A stretch of 64,000 bases of DNA from an uncultured Christensenella sp. (GCA_910584295.1 CAJTYR010000006.1:1-64000); one strand, 5' to 3'. Numbered from the stretch's first letter, positions 5,794-14,849 are shown. Notes: generated by a model from the sequence alone, not told the origin. Numbers and translations are program-made.

Positions 5794-6936
5794 ATGATTT
5801 ATCTCGATAATTCCGCATCAAGTTTAATAAAGCCGAAAAACGTCCAAAAAGCCGTGTTAAACGCCCTAAACTTGTATACAGCAAACCCAGGAAGAAGTGG
5901 ACATAAACAAGCAATAAAAACCGCTCTTGAAGTGGAGAAAACAAGAGAAATAGTTGCAAATCATGTTGGCACAACATCTGACAAGATCGTTTTCACCCTC
6001 AATTGCACAGATGCCCTCAACATGGCAATTCTTGGGACATACAAGAAAGGTGGACATGTGGTTTGCACTGTCAACGAACATAACTCTGTAAGACGACCAC
6101 TCGAATATTTGAAAAGCATTGATGATGATTTTTCATTCTCGGTTGCAGAACAGTCTGGAAAACTTGGAATCATTTGGCAAGACATTGAGAAACATATCAC
6201 AGACAAGACCTATCTTGTCATCGTCAATCACATCTCAAATGTCAATGGAGACATTGCCGACATTGAGGTCATCGGAAACAACCTCAAAGAAAAAGGAATT
6301 CTTTTTCTCGTTGATGGTGCTCAAGGTGGCGGACATTTCAAATATGATATGGGTGCGATGGGAATAAATCTGCTCACCCTAGCACCTCATAAAGGCTTCT
6401 ATTCTCCGCAAGGAGTTGGCGTGCTTGCAATCTCCGAAGATTTTGAAATCAAACCAATCAGATCCGGTGGCTCTGGAGCAAATTCGCTTTCTCCAACAAT
6501 GCCAGAAGAACTGCCAGAACATCTTGAAGCAGGCACAATCAACACCCCTGCCATTTTAGGATTTGGAGAAGGCGTCAAATTTGTTGAAGAAAATTTTGCT
6601 CTGATTCACACAAAAATTGAGGATTTGATTGTTTATCTTCATTATGAACTTTCAAAACTTGGCGTCAATGTCTATACAAAAACCGAAAACACCTTTGGCG
6701 TGCTTGCATTCAACATCCCAAATCTTTCCTCAAACGAAGTGTCAAACTATCTAGATGAAAAGTGGAATATATGCGTGCGAAGCGGTCTTCATTGCGCACC
6801 ATGGAAACACAAATCTTTGGGAACTCTGCCAGATGGCGCTGTTCGAGTGTCAGTTTCATATTTCAACACCTATCAAGAAATCGAACGGCTAGTGTTTGCA
6901 ATAAAAACCCTTCTCAAACATCAAAAAAGACAATAA
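5794..6936 (+). CDS. Cysteine desulfurase family protein (class V aminotransferase)
   Basis: A 380-residue PLP enzyme starting MIYLDNSASS, the standard N-terminus of the family. I chose the ATG at 5794, six bases after AAGG, over a GTG two codons upstream. The PLP lysine lies in LAPHKGFYSPQG (about residue 200), and the persulfide-carrying cysteine in VRSGLHCAPWKH (about residue 334). The short active-site segment and DUF3343 pairing fit the subfamily distinct from NifS/IscS and from SufS, which has its own operon at 15337-16569. It probably supplies sulfur or selenium to a dedicated carrier rather than to general Fe-S assembly. A bidirectional terminator follows. Confidence 0.88.
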   Translation: MIYLDNSASSLIKPKNVQKAVLNALNLYTANPGRSGHKQAIKTALEVEKTREIVANHVGTTSDKIVFTLNCTDALNMAILGTYKKGGHVVCTVNEHNSVRRPLEYLKSIDDDFSFSVAEQSGKLGIIWQDIEKHITDKTYLVIVNHISNVNGDIADIEVIGNNLKEKGILFLVDGAQGGGHFKYDMGAMGINLLTLAPHKGFYSPQGVGVLAISEDFEIKPIRSGGSGANSLSPTMPEELPEHLEAGTINTPAILGFGEGVKFVEENFALIHTKIEDLIVYLHYELSKLGVNVYTKTENTFGVLAFNIPNLSSNEVSNYLDEKWNICVRSGLHCAPWKHKSLGTLPDGAVRVSVSYFNTYQEIERLVFAIKTLLKHQKRQ

Positions 6937-6961
6937 AAAAGACTTCTTCTTGAAGTCTTTT
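6937..6961. terminator. Bidirectional terminator between convergent genes
   Basis: AAAAGACTTC (6937-6946) pairs with GAAGTCTTTT (6952-6961). A/T tracts on both sides let it serve both the desulfurase gene and the facing gene at 6968-7645. Confidence 0.85.
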
Positions 6962-6967
6962 ATTATG

Positions 6968-7645
6968 CTATTTTCCTTGATCACCCTTGTTTTCATTGTA
7001 CCAAGCCAAATATTCAGCGTCTCTCTTTTCTTGGTTTACTTTTCTTGTTTGAGCCGCCTTTTTTGCAGCACAAGATCTTTTTTCAAAAGTTTCTCTATCA
7101 GCAAGCGTTTCAAATTCTCCTCTTTCTTGACCCCATGTTGCTTCAACTTCTGCTGCAAAAGCTCCTTCTGCTTGCACATCTGCTCTTGCTGAATTTTGTC
7201 TTTCTCTCCTTCTTACAGCATGACCTTTCTTCCAAGATTGTTCACCATATACTTTTGTGTCTATTCTGTCTTCAACAGCCATTGCATTGTCAAGAAGTTC
7301 CAAGGCTCTGTCTTCATTTCCTTTTTCGTATTCAGCTTCTGCTCTTTCAACAAGAGAATCTGCAAAATCTGACAATTTCAAAATCTTAGCCATTTCCAAA
7401 CCCTGTTTAAGAGACTTACAATCTATTCCCCATTTATCTGTTGCAAGGGCATGTTTTCTTGTTCCAATTTTGCTTGGAATATCTTTCTTTCCATGAAGTT
7501 TTGGTTGAGTTCTTTTGCCTTCAAGAAACCATTTCAAATATTCTCTATCTTCTGCTTCTTGAGCAAGTGCAACCTGCTCTTCACTCCAATCTCTGTATTC
7601 TGCAATTTCTTCTTCTGTCATTTCTACAACTCTGTCTTTACTCAT
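6968..7645 (-). CDS. Hydrophilic unknown protein behind a consensus promoter with a 0A-box
   Basis: A 225-residue, strongly charged, mostly helical protein without signal peptide or membrane segment; no family recognised. Two similar short motifs, YLKWFLEGKR near residue 37 and YLAWYNENKG near the end, bracket it. The middle (about 80-130) looks like a helical hairpin (DSLVERAEAEYEKGNEDRALELLDNAM), reminiscent of TPR-like repeats. The gene starts after AAGGAG and has a consensus promoter at 7691-7719 with a Spo0A box just upstream. A sporulation or stationary-phase role is possible from this context only. Confidence 0.7.
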   Translation of the reverse strand: MSKDRVVEMTEEEIAEYRDWSEEQVALAQEAEDREYLKWFLEGKRTQPKLHGKKDIPSKIGTRKHALATDKWGIDCKSLKQGLEMAKILKLSDFADSLVERAEAEYEKGNEDRALELLDNAMAVEDRIDTKVYGEQSWKKGHAVRRRERQNSARADVQAEGAFAAEVEATWGQERGEFETLADRETFEKRSCAAKKAAQTRKVNQEKRDAEYLAWYNENKGDQGK

Positions 7646-7690
7646 TTTAATCTCCTTTCTGTAAACAATTTACATATGTTTCATATATGC

Positions 7691-7743
7691 ATTATACAAG
7701 AGATTGGGGCATATGTCAATACCCAATTTTGGAAATTTCGACA
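7691..7743 (-). promoter_or_regulatory. Consensus sigma-A promoter with upstream 0A-box
   Basis: Minus strand: -35 TTGACA (7714-7719), 17-base spacer, -10 TATAAT (7691-7696). TGTCGAA (7737-7743) ends 17 bases upstream of the -35. This is close to where Spo0A activates sigma-A promoters. Confidence 0.75.
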
Positions 7744-7756
7744 TAAATTTTCAATA

Positions 7757-7784
7757 AAAAAGACCTTTCATTTTGAAGGTCTTT
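7757..7784 (-). terminator. Terminator behind the zinc-ribbon protein gene
   Basis: AAAGACCTT (7759-7767) pairs with AAGGTCTTT (7776-7784), with a T-rich tract following on the minus strand. Confidence 0.75.
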
Positions 7785-7788
7785 AAAA

Positions 7789-8490
7789 CTATTTTTTGTA
7801 GACAAATCTTTTGCAATGTTCGCAAGTGATAACTCCTGTTTCTTTAATTCTTGCAATTGCAACTTTTGGAAGCTCCATTCTGCAACGACCACAAAAATTG
7901 TTGTTTTCAAGAGGCACAATAACGGGGAAAATATTGTCATTTCTTTTCTTCTTGTATTCTGCCAAGAGGCTTGGCTCAACCTCTTTTTCAATGGCGACAA
8001 GTCCCTTTCTGATTTTCTCTTTCTCTGGCTCAAGAGTTTTTGATTCTTCCTCAATCTTCTCTTTGCACTCATTATATTTGCTTCTTGCATCGTCATAGAG
8101 CTTTTTAGTCTTGTTAAATTCAGACAAAATATGGTTGATGTTTTCAGCACTTTTTTGGAGCATTTTTTCCAAAATATTCAAATTTGAAAGCAATTTTGAT
8201 TTTAATGCCCCCAATTTGTCAAGTTCTTCAACACTTAAATCCTCAATGTTTTTTCCAAGCATTTCGTCTGCTTTTGACTTGTTGAAATTATACTTTTCTT
8301 TTATATCGGAAATTTCTGCGATAAGTTTTTCTGCCTCTGTTTCAAGTTCAGTCGAACGAGCCTGTGCTCTTTTTGCAATTCCAGCAAGTTCGTTTGCTTT
8401 TTTCTTGAATGGGCTGTTTGAAATTTTTTGTTCCACTTTGAAAAGTTCCGCATCCGCATTTTGATATTTCAATAAACTTTCTATATTCAT
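7789..8490 (-). CDS. DUF164/CT398-type coiled-coil zinc-ribbon protein
   Basis: A 233-residue protein. Residues 1-180 form a long helical hairpin (a coiled coil of Glu/Lys/Leu heptads) and the last 40 residues a zinc ribbon: CGRCRMELP followed 20 residues later by CEHCKRF. This is the layout of the bacterial C4-zinc-ribbon family (CT398, YqfO-associated), whose role is unknown but may involve nucleic acid or secretion. I chose the second ATG (8490) because GGAGAAG lies six bases before it and overlaps the first ATG at 8502. It follows rpoD by about 45 bases and may be co-transcribed with it. Confidence 0.85.
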   Translation of the reverse strand: MNIESLLKYQNADAELFKVEQKISNSPFKKKANELAGIAKRAQARSTELETEAEKLIAEISDIKEKYNFNKSKADEMLGKNIEDLSVEELDKLGALKSKLLSNLNILEKMLQKSAENINHILSEFNKTKKLYDDARSKYNECKEKIEEESKTLEPEKEKIRKGLVAIEKEVEPSLLAEYKKKRNDNIFPVIVPLENNNFCGRCRMELPKVAIARIKETGVITCEHCKRFVYKK

Positions 8491-8535
8491 ATTCTTCTCC
8501 ATTTAATTTGTTTGCCATCTATGGCATATTCAATC

Positions 8536-9609
8536 CTATTCAACAAAATCAATCAGTCGCTTGCTTCTGTTTGGATTTTTAAGTTTTCGAAGCGCTTTCG
8601 CTTCAATTTGTCTGATACGCTCTCTTGTGACAGAAAACTCTTTTCCAACCTCTTCCAAGGTTTTTTGCTTTCCATCCAAAAGTCCATATCTTTGTCTGAT
8701 AACCTCTTGTTCTCTTGGAGTAAGCGTATCAATGACAGCCAAAAGTTGTTCTCGAAGAAGAGTCTGTGTTGCACTTTCAATTGGAGATTTTGCAGACTCA
8801 TCCACAATGACATCCGCCATCTTTCCATCATCCTCTTCACCCATTGGAGTTTCAAGCGAAATTGGGTCTTGAGCCGTCCTTTGAATTTCCATAACCTTTG
8901 CAACTGACAAATCCATTTCTTTTGCAATCTCTTCGATTGTCGCTTCTCTTCCTAGTTTTTGCATCAAACTTCTCGAAACTTTAACATACTTGTTGATCGT
9001 CTCAACCATGTGAACCGGAATTCTGATTGTTCTTGATTGGTCTGCCATTGCACGAGTGATTGCTTGCCTGATCCACCAAGTTGCATAAGTGGAAAATTTG
9101 AAGCCTTTTGTATAGTCAAACTTGTCCACTGCACGAAGAAGTCCCATGTTTCCTTCTTGAATAAGATCCAAAAATGACATTGAAGTTTTGCCAACATATT
9201 TTTTTGCAACACTCACAACAAGACGAAGGTTTGATTCACAAAGTTTTTTCTTTGCAAACTCATCCCCTTGCATAACCTTTTTTGCAATTTCTTTTTCTTC
9301 TTCACTTGAAAGAAGTGGCACTTTTCCAATGTCTTTGAGATACATCTTAACAGGGTCATCGACACTGACAGACATCACCAAATCTGAAAAGTTATCTTTA
9401 AGCAAATCTTCCTCGTTTGCTCTGATGATTTTGATGCCTCTTTTTTGCAAAACGCCCAAAAACTTTTCAACATTTTTTGCGTTATCCCCCACTTTTTGAA
9501 GTGCAAAATACACATCCTCTTCGTTTATTGAGCCCTTTTTCATTGCAAGTGCTTGCAATTTTTCGTGCATCAATTTAATTTTTGCTAATTCTTCTTTATC
9601 TTCTGACAT
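8536..9609 (-). CDS. rpoD: RNA polymerase primary sigma factor RpoD (sigma-A)
   Basis: A 357-residue sigma-70. A short region 1.1 (residues about 8-60) is followed by region 1.2 (DPVKMYLKDIGKVPLL), region 2 (NLRLVVSVAKKYVG, FLDLIQEGNMGLLRAVDKFDY, FSTYATWWIRQAI), region 3 (TIRIPVHMVETINK) and region 4 with the helix-turn-helix TLEEVGKEFSVTRERIRQIEAKAL. Length is like sigma-A of B. subtilis. I placed the start at ATG 9609, directly behind GGAGGAATTCT; the longer open frame has no ribosome site. The start overlaps the end of dnaG by 14 bases, the conserved macromolecular-synthesis operon order. Confidence 0.97.
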   Translation of the reverse strand: MSEDKEELAKIKLMHEKLQALAMKKGSINEEDVYFALQKVGDNAKNVEKFLGVLQKRGIKIIRANEEDLLKDNFSDLVMSVSVDDPVKMYLKDIGKVPLLSSEEEKEIAKKVMQGDEFAKKKLCESNLRLVVSVAKKYVGKTSMSFLDLIQEGNMGLLRAVDKFDYTKGFKFSTYATWWIRQAITRAMADQSRTIRIPVHMVETINKYVKVSRSLMQKLGREATIEEIAKEMDLSVAKVMEIQRTAQDPISLETPMGEEDDGKMADVIVDESAKSPIESATQTLLREQLLAVIDTLTPREQEVIRQRYGLLDGKQKTLEEVGKEFSVTRERIRQIEAKALRKLKNPNRSKRLIDFVE

Positions 9610-11371
9610 AGAATTCCTCCAAACTCTTATTCTTAAGTTGCAAAGCAAGTTTTTGCAACCTTCTTGCGATCTCCGACCTCTGTTCAAGATCTTCACAATT
9701 TCGATATTCTTCATTACATTCAGCCTGCATTTTTTTCAAGCGTTGCTCTGCAATCTTCCACAAACATTCCTTAAAATATCTCTCTTCATCTTTTTCAAAT
9801 TCTGCAAAATTGAAATTGATAAGTTCCATCAAAAACAAATCTTCACTTGCACCATCAAAATCGAAAATTGAAGAAAGAGGCAAATCTCTTTTAATTATTT
9901 CCAAATAATTTTCATATCCTGCAAGCAATCTGTGATAATCAAGTCTCTTGTCCACAACATCTTTTTTGTGAAGCAAACAAGCAAGAATATACTTTTGAGC
10001 CTTCTCATCAACATTTGAATTTGTGTTTTGTGAAACTGGCTCTTCTTTGATGACAAACTTTGGTTTTTCGTTTCTACTATTGATGTCTCTTCTAAGCACA
10101 TCAAGAGGAATTTTTGTGAGATCTCTCACAATTTCAAGATATGGTTCAAAAAGTGTTGGGCTTCCAAGTTTTTTGATTTCTGCCAAAATCTCTTTGACAA
10201 AACGTCCTTTCTCTTCTGGATTTTCAAGATTAAATCTTGACTTGTGATACTCAATCAGAAATTCCATATAACCTTGAGCATCATCAATCATCTCTTGAAG
10301 TTTCTCTTTTCCAAGAGTATTTAAAATCTCATCTGGATCTTTTCCCCCAGCAAGACGAACAACTTTTAGATTAACATTTTCACTTCTCCACATGTCAATA
10401 GCACGAATGGTGGCTTTAATTCCTGCCCCATCCCCATCAAAACAAAGGACAATGTTGTCGCTATATCGCTTAAGTTCGTTGATGTGATCTTTTGTGAGAG
10501 CAGTCCCCATGCATGCAACAGTTGACTTAAATCCACCTTTATGCATAGCAATAACATCCATCTGCCCTTCAACAAGGATAACATTTTTGACAAGTTGTTG
10601 CTGTTTTTGTGCTTTAAGAATGTTTATTCCATAGACAACTTTACCTTTTTGAAAGACCAGGGTCTCGGCTGTGTTTTTATATTTTGCATAATCAACCTTT
10701 TCGAGAGCACGTCCACTGAAACCAATACAATCATTGAAAGAATTGAAAATTGGAAATATCAGTCTGCCAGCAAGCACATCAAAGACATGGTTGTTTTTCT
10801 TTGCACACACTCCAGCTTCAAGCATCTCACTTTCCGAAAAGCCTTTGCTCTTAAGATAAGTCACAAGATCATTCCAATCTTTTGAAAAACCAATCTTGAA
10901 ATCTTCAAGTTCTCTTCTTGTAAACTTTCGGTTTCTTATGTAGTCTTGAGCAACCTTTGCATCCTTTCCATAAAGATTGTCCACATAGTGCTTATATGTG
11001 AAATCAAGCACCGACAAAAGCCTTTCTTTTTTCTTCTGATTTGCAGTTGTCTTCTCATAGCCTTGAAATTCAGGGATTTCCATCCCCACTTTTTCAGCCA
11101 AAAACTTAACTGCATCAATGAAACTTAAGTTCTCCATTTTTTGAACAAACTTAATGACATTGCCCGCTTCCTTGCAACCAAAGCAATAATAAAGACCATC
11201 GTCATTGTTGATTGCAAATGACGGTGTTTTTTCGCTGTGAAAAGGACAACATGCCCAAAATCTTCTTCCTTTTTGTTCTAGATGAAGATAGTTTGAGGCT
11301 ATTGAAGCAAGGTCACATTTTCTTTCAAGTTCTGTAAGCCAGTCGGAAGATATTCCTCCTCGTTTTTCCAA
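9596..11371 (-). CDS. dnaG: DNA primase DnaG
   Basis: A 591-residue primase. The N-terminal CHC2 zinc finger is visible (CCPFHSEKTPSF, then YYCFGCKEAGN), followed by the catalytic core and the Toprim domain (ILVEGQMDVIAMHKGG, and VLCFDGDGAGIKATIRA with the DxD metal site). A C-terminal region from about residue 440 should bind the replicative helicase. It makes RNA primers for replication. The start is a TTG at 11371, supported by GGGGAG eight bases upstream; no suitable ATG lies nearby. It is the first gene of a dnaG-rpoD operon. Confidence 0.96.
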   Translation of the reverse strand: MEKRGGISSDWLTELERKCDLASIASNYLHLEQKGRRFWACCPFHSEKTPSFAINNDDGLYYCFGCKEAGNVIKFVQKMENLSFIDAVKFLAEKVGMEIPEFQGYEKTTANQKKKERLLSVLDFTYKHYVDNLYGKDAKVAQDYIRNRKFTRRELEDFKIGFSKDWNDLVTYLKSKGFSESEMLEAGVCAKKNNHVFDVLAGRLIFPIFNSFNDCIGFSGRALEKVDYAKYKNTAETLVFQKGKVVYGINILKAQKQQQLVKNVILVEGQMDVIAMHKGGFKSTVACMGTALTKDHINELKRYSDNIVLCFDGDGAGIKATIRAIDMWRSENVNLKVVRLAGGKDPDEILNTLGKEKLQEMIDDAQGYMEFLIEYHKSRFNLENPEEKGRFVKEILAEIKKLGSPTLFEPYLEIVRDLTKIPLDVLRRDINSRNEKPKFVIKEEPVSQNTNSNVDEKAQKYILACLLHKKDVVDKRLDYHRLLAGYENYLEIIKRDLPLSSIFDFDGASEDLFLMELINFNFAEFEKDEERYFKECLWKIAEQRLKKMQAECNEEYRNCEDLEQRSEIARRLQKLALQLKNKSLEEFYVRR

Positions 11372-11514
11372 AAATCACACTCCCCAAAAAATTTCGATAC
11401 TTTATTTTACCATAAAAGTATGCGAAATTCCTTTATTTTTAGCAAAATAATTATAAAAATATGACTATATATAGAATCAATCGACAAATTTCCCCTTATT
11501 TCTCTTCAAGCAAT

Positions 11515-11538
11515 GAAAAAAGTGGCATTTTTGCCACT
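11515..11538 (-). terminator. Terminator of thyX
   Basis: AGTGGC (11521-11526) and GCCACT (11533-11538) form a short stem; on the minus strand T6 follows. Confidence 0.75.
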
Positions 11539-11549
11539 ATTTTTACTTA

Positions 11550-12728
11550 TTAAATTGTTCTTTCGCCTGTGATTCCAGCTTTAAAACCACAAGGTGCTGG
11601 ACATTTGTAATCTGGTCCCATGCAACGAGAGCCTCTCATGTATGGCTTAAGTTCTTCTGCAAGTGGAGGATTTTCCTTTGAAAGGTGTTCATAAAGTTTC
11701 TTTTTTGAAGCAGTTGTTTGATTGTCAATTTCAAGTTGAGCACAAGTGCAATTTCTTTCTTTTGTTTTCAAAATGAAATCTTCAATTTCTCCACGTTCTA
11801 CAACAGGCACAAGCATTCCTTGAGGAATCTTTTTTGCCATCTTTTCACAATCTTCAAGCCAAAGTCGCTCATAAGGTGTCCCCTTCAAAATTGGAGGAAC
11901 ATAGAAGCCTGCATTTCCAAAATCTTTCATCTTAATTGAATAACCAATTGTTCTGTGTCTGTGGGCTTGAGCAAGTTGTGCAAAGGAAGCATCATATCTC
12001 AAAGTATAGCATTCTCCAAACTGCTCAATGATTTCTCTTTCAGTTCTGTTGAAAAGTTTCAAAACAAAGTTTTTGTCATCAAGAGAAAGTTTTTCATCTA
12101 TGTATCCCAATGCTTTAAGTTTTTCATTAAATTCAATCAAACTTGGTCGAAGCAAAGTTGAAAAATTGTCCGTCGCTCCTTCAAGTAAATCAATTTCTTT
12201 TGCAAACTTTCTGTAGATGATGTTGATTTGACGATATGACATTGTGTATGCCATGCTTGTTGGAGTAAATACTGAAGTCAAATATCTTGCATTTTCTTGA
12301 GCAAGTTTTTTGATTTTGATGTCAGTAAACCACAATGGTGCCTCTGGTTGCAACTTTCTTATTTCTCCCTCAAAAATTGGAAGCCATTTTTCGTAAAGTT
12401 CATTTTCATCATCTGGCAATGCCATTCTCTTATATCTGGCTGACTTTTCACTTGTGGTATACATCCTCTCATTGTTCAAAATCATTGCGATAATCTTTGG
12501 AATGTCAACAAGTTCCAAACAAACTGAAGGGTGATCAAATGGACTTTTGTGTCCGCTTGTTTTAATCATAGCCTCTCTTTTTATTGTTTTTTCTTCCGGC
12601 TCCTCAAAAAGTTTGTCCATCGTGTCTGGCAAATAACAAACCCCAGCAGTAAGCCCACCAATCTTGTCCATTTCTTCTTTTGTTGGAACGTGTCCCAATT
12701 TCGTCCCTGCAAAAACTTTAATTTCCAT
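11550..12728 (-). CDS. thyX: Long ThyX-type flavin-dependent thymidylate synthase
   Basis: A 392-residue protein, much longer than ordinary ThyX (about 220-250). The first half has the family's opening GHKSPFDHPSV and a motif ending SARY, but where ThyX has RHR it reads NER. The second half carries an intact RHR (QAHRHRTIGYS) without the usual following serine spacing. So the protein looks like two ThyX-like halves with the signature split between them. The tail is cysteine-rich (NCTCAQ, then RCMGPDYKCPAPC), perhaps a metal site. It probably makes dTMP from dUMP using FAD and methylenetetrahydrofolate. Start 12728 was chosen because GGAGGG precedes it. Confidence 0.78.
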   Translation of the reverse strand: MEIKVFAGTKLGHVPTKEEMDKIGGLTAGVCYLPDTMDKLFEEPEEKTIKREAMIKTSGHKSPFDHPSVCLELVDIPKIIAMILNNERMYTTSEKSARYKRMALPDDENELYEKWLPIFEGEIRKLQPEAPLWFTDIKIKKLAQENARYLTSVFTPTSMAYTMSYRQINIIYRKFAKEIDLLEGATDNFSTLLRPSLIEFNEKLKALGYIDEKLSLDDKNFVLKLFNRTEREIIEQFGECYTLRYDASFAQLAQAHRHRTIGYSIKMKDFGNAGFYVPPILKGTPYERLWLEDCEKMAKKIPQGMLVPVVERGEIEDFILKTKERNCTCAQLEIDNQTTASKKKLYEHLSKENPPLAEELKPYMRGSRCMGPDYKCPAPCGFKAGITGERTI

Positions 12729-12802
12729 TTTTCCCTCCATAAATCTCTTTGATTATACCCTCACCCGATGCCGTTTGTCAACCCCCAATTTGTTAAAAAA
12801 GA

Positions 12803-12831
12803 AAAAGCAGAGCAACAAAAACTCTGCTTTT
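12803..12831 (-). terminator. Terminator of groESL
   Basis: AAAAGCAGAG (12803-12812) pairs with CTCTGCTTTT (12822-12831), a strong hairpin just downstream of groEL. Confidence 0.85.
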
Positions 12832-12855
12832 AAAATATTTTAAATCAATTAAATT

Positions 12856-14472
12856 TTAATAAACGCTTCTTTCATCATTTTTGTCGGTCTTATCCTCAAT
12901 TTCAACAACAAGTGCTTCTGTTGTAAGAAGTGTTGCTGAAACAGATGCAGCATTTTGAAGTGCACTTCTTGAAACCTTTGTTGGGTCAAGAATACCTTTC
13001 TTGACGAGGTCTCCGTATTCATTGTTAAGTGCATCAAAGCCATAGGCTGGTTTTTCAAGATTTTCATAAATCTTGTTGACAACAACACCGCCATCAATGC
13101 CTGCATTTTGTGCAATTTGTCTGATTGGTTCTTCAACAGCACGAAGAACGATTGCAGCCCCAGTTTTTTCATCTCCAGAAAGCGTCTCAAGAAGTTTCTT
13201 GATTGCTGGAGTTGTCTTGAGGAGTGCAACTCCGCCCCCAGGGACAACACCTTCTTCTGAAGCAGCTTTCGTTGCTGAAAGAGCATCCTCGATGCGAAGT
13301 TTCTTTTCTTTCATCTCAACTTCAGTTGCTGCACCAACTTTGACAACAGCAACTCCACCTGCAAGTTTTGCAAGTCTGTCAGAAAGTTTCTCTTTTTCAT
13401 AGTCACTTGTTGTCAGCTTGATTTGATCTTTGATTTGTTTCACTCTGCCAGCAATTTCTTTTTGATCGCCAGCCCCTTCAACGATTGTTGTATTGTCTTT
13501 GTCCACCTTAACAGTCTTTGCTCTCCCAAGGTTTTCAAGTGTAAGTGATTTGAAATCAATTCCAAGTTCGCTTGACACAAAGGTTCCGCCAGTCAAAATC
13601 GCAATATCTTCAAGCATCGCTTTTCTCTTATCCCCAAAACTTGGAGCTTTCACAGCAACAACATTGAGTGACCCACGAAGCTTGTTTAAGATGAGTGCTG
13701 TAAGTGCCTCGCCTTCAACATCATCCGCAATGATAAGAAGTTTTCCACCAACTTTGACAAGTTGTTCCAAGAGTGGCAAAATCTCATTAAGATTTGAAAT
13801 TTTGTTGTCAGTTATCAGAATGTAGGGAGCGTCAAGTTCTGCCGTCATTTTCTCCGTGTTGGTGCTCATATATGGAGACAAATAACCTCTGTCAAACTGC
13901 ATTCCCTCAACAATAGAGACTTCCGTCTGCATTGTTTGTGACTCTTCCACAGTGATGACTCCATCGCTTCCAACTTCTTCCATTGCCTTTGCAATAAGTC
14001 TTCCAATTTCTTCATCCCCAGCAGAAATGCTTGCAACCTGCTCGATATCTTTCGAACTTGACACTGGTTTTGAAAGTTTCTTAAGCTCTTCACATGCCAC
14101 ATCAACAGCCTTAAAGATACCCTTTTTCAATATTATTGGATTTGCACCTGCAGTGAAATTTTTCAAGCCTTCTCTTATGATTGCTTGAGCCAAAACACAC
14201 GCTGTGGTTGTTCCATCTCCAGCAACATCATTTGTTTTCACTGAGACCTCTCTGATAAGTTCCGCCCCCAAATTTTCAAACGGATCAGAAAGTTCAATCT
14301 CTTTTGCAATTGTAACACCATCATTTGTGATGAGTGGCAATGCATACTTTTTCCCCAAAACCACATTTCTTCCCTTTGGTCCAAGTGTGATTTTGACTGT
14401 GTCTGCAAGTTTATTCACGCCAGCCTCAAGGCTTTTTCTTGCTTGCTCTCCTTGCAACATCATTTTTGACAT
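12856..14472 (-). CDS. groEL: Chaperonin GroEL (Hsp60)
   Basis: A 538-residue group I chaperonin with full-length family features: LGPKGRNVVLG near the N-terminus, NDGVTIAKEI, the ATP-binding VAGDGTTTACVLAQAI, and EEGVVPGGGVALL in the C-terminal equatorial domain. It forms the double-ring cage that folds proteins with GroES. The tail ends in charged residues (DKTDKNDERSVY) and lacks the usual Gly-Gly-Met repeats, which are dispensable in other species. It starts after AGGAGG, 12 bases behind groES. Confidence 0.97.
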   Translation of the reverse strand: MSKMMLQGEQARKSLEAGVNKLADTVKITLGPKGRNVVLGKKYALPLITNDGVTIAKEIELSDPFENLGAELIREVSVKTNDVAGDGTTTACVLAQAIIREGLKNFTAGANPIILKKGIFKAVDVACEELKKLSKPVSSSKDIEQVASISAGDEEIGRLIAKAMEEVGSDGVITVEESQTMQTEVSIVEGMQFDRGYLSPYMSTNTEKMTAELDAPYILITDNKISNLNEILPLLEQLVKVGGKLLIIADDVEGEALTALILNKLRGSLNVVAVKAPSFGDKRKAMLEDIAILTGGTFVSSELGIDFKSLTLENLGRAKTVKVDKDNTTIVEGAGDQKEIAGRVKQIKDQIKLTTSDYEKEKLSDRLAKLAGGVAVVKVGAATEVEMKEKKLRIEDALSATKAASEEGVVPGGGVALLKTTPAIKKLLETLSGDEKTGAAIVLRAVEEPIRQIAQNAGIDGGVVVNKIYENLEKPAYGFDALNNEYGDLVKKGILDPTKVSRSALQNAASVSATLLTTEALVVEIEDKTDKNDERSVY

Positions 14473-14484
14473 AACAAAAACCTC

Positions 14485-14772
14485 CTACTTTTCCAAAACA
14501 GCCAAGATATCAGACTGCTTCAACACAATATATTTCTTTCCATCAAGCGAAAATTCTGTTCCGCTGTATTTCGCATAAAGCACTTCCTGCCCGACGGAAA
14601 CCTCCATTTTCACTTCTTTGCCATCAACCATTCCGCCTTGCCCAACAGCAACAACACTTGCAAGTTGTGATTTTTCTGCACTTGCAGAAGGCAAAATGAT
14701 TCCGCTTTTTGTTTCTTTATCAGCCTCTTTTGGAAGCAAAACAACTCTATCAAATAATGGTTTAATTTTCAT
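14485..14772 (-). CDS. groES: Co-chaperonin GroES
   Basis: A 95-residue GroES with the standard start MKIKPLFDRVVLLP, mobile-loop region KETKSGIILPSAS, and C-terminal VLYAKYSGTEFSLDGKKYIVLKQSDILAVLE. It caps the GroEL ring. I placed the start at 14772, just behind AAGGAGA; the open frame extends 9 codons further upstream without support. The gene is first in the groESL operon under the promoter at 14802-14830. No CIRCE element (TTAGCACTC-N9-GAGTGCTAA) or CtsR repeat is visible. Confidence 0.96.
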   Translation of the reverse strand: MKIKPLFDRVVLLPKEADKETKSGIILPSASAEKSQLASVVAVGQGGMVDGKEVKMEVSVGQEVLYAKYSGTEFSLDGKKYIVLKQSDILAVLEK

Positions 14773-14801
14773 AATGTTCTTTCTCCTTTTCTCACACAAT
14801 A

Positions 14802-14830
14802 AGTATAAGGTTTTGTTTGGAAAATGTAAA
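14802..14830 (-). promoter_or_regulatory. Promoter of groESL
   Basis: Minus strand: -35 TTTACA (14825-14830), 17-base spacer, -10 TATACT (14802-14807), 30 bases before the groES start. It lies directly behind the suf terminator. Confidence 0.75.
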
Positions 14831-14849
14831 GTTTTTATGTCAACAAAAA

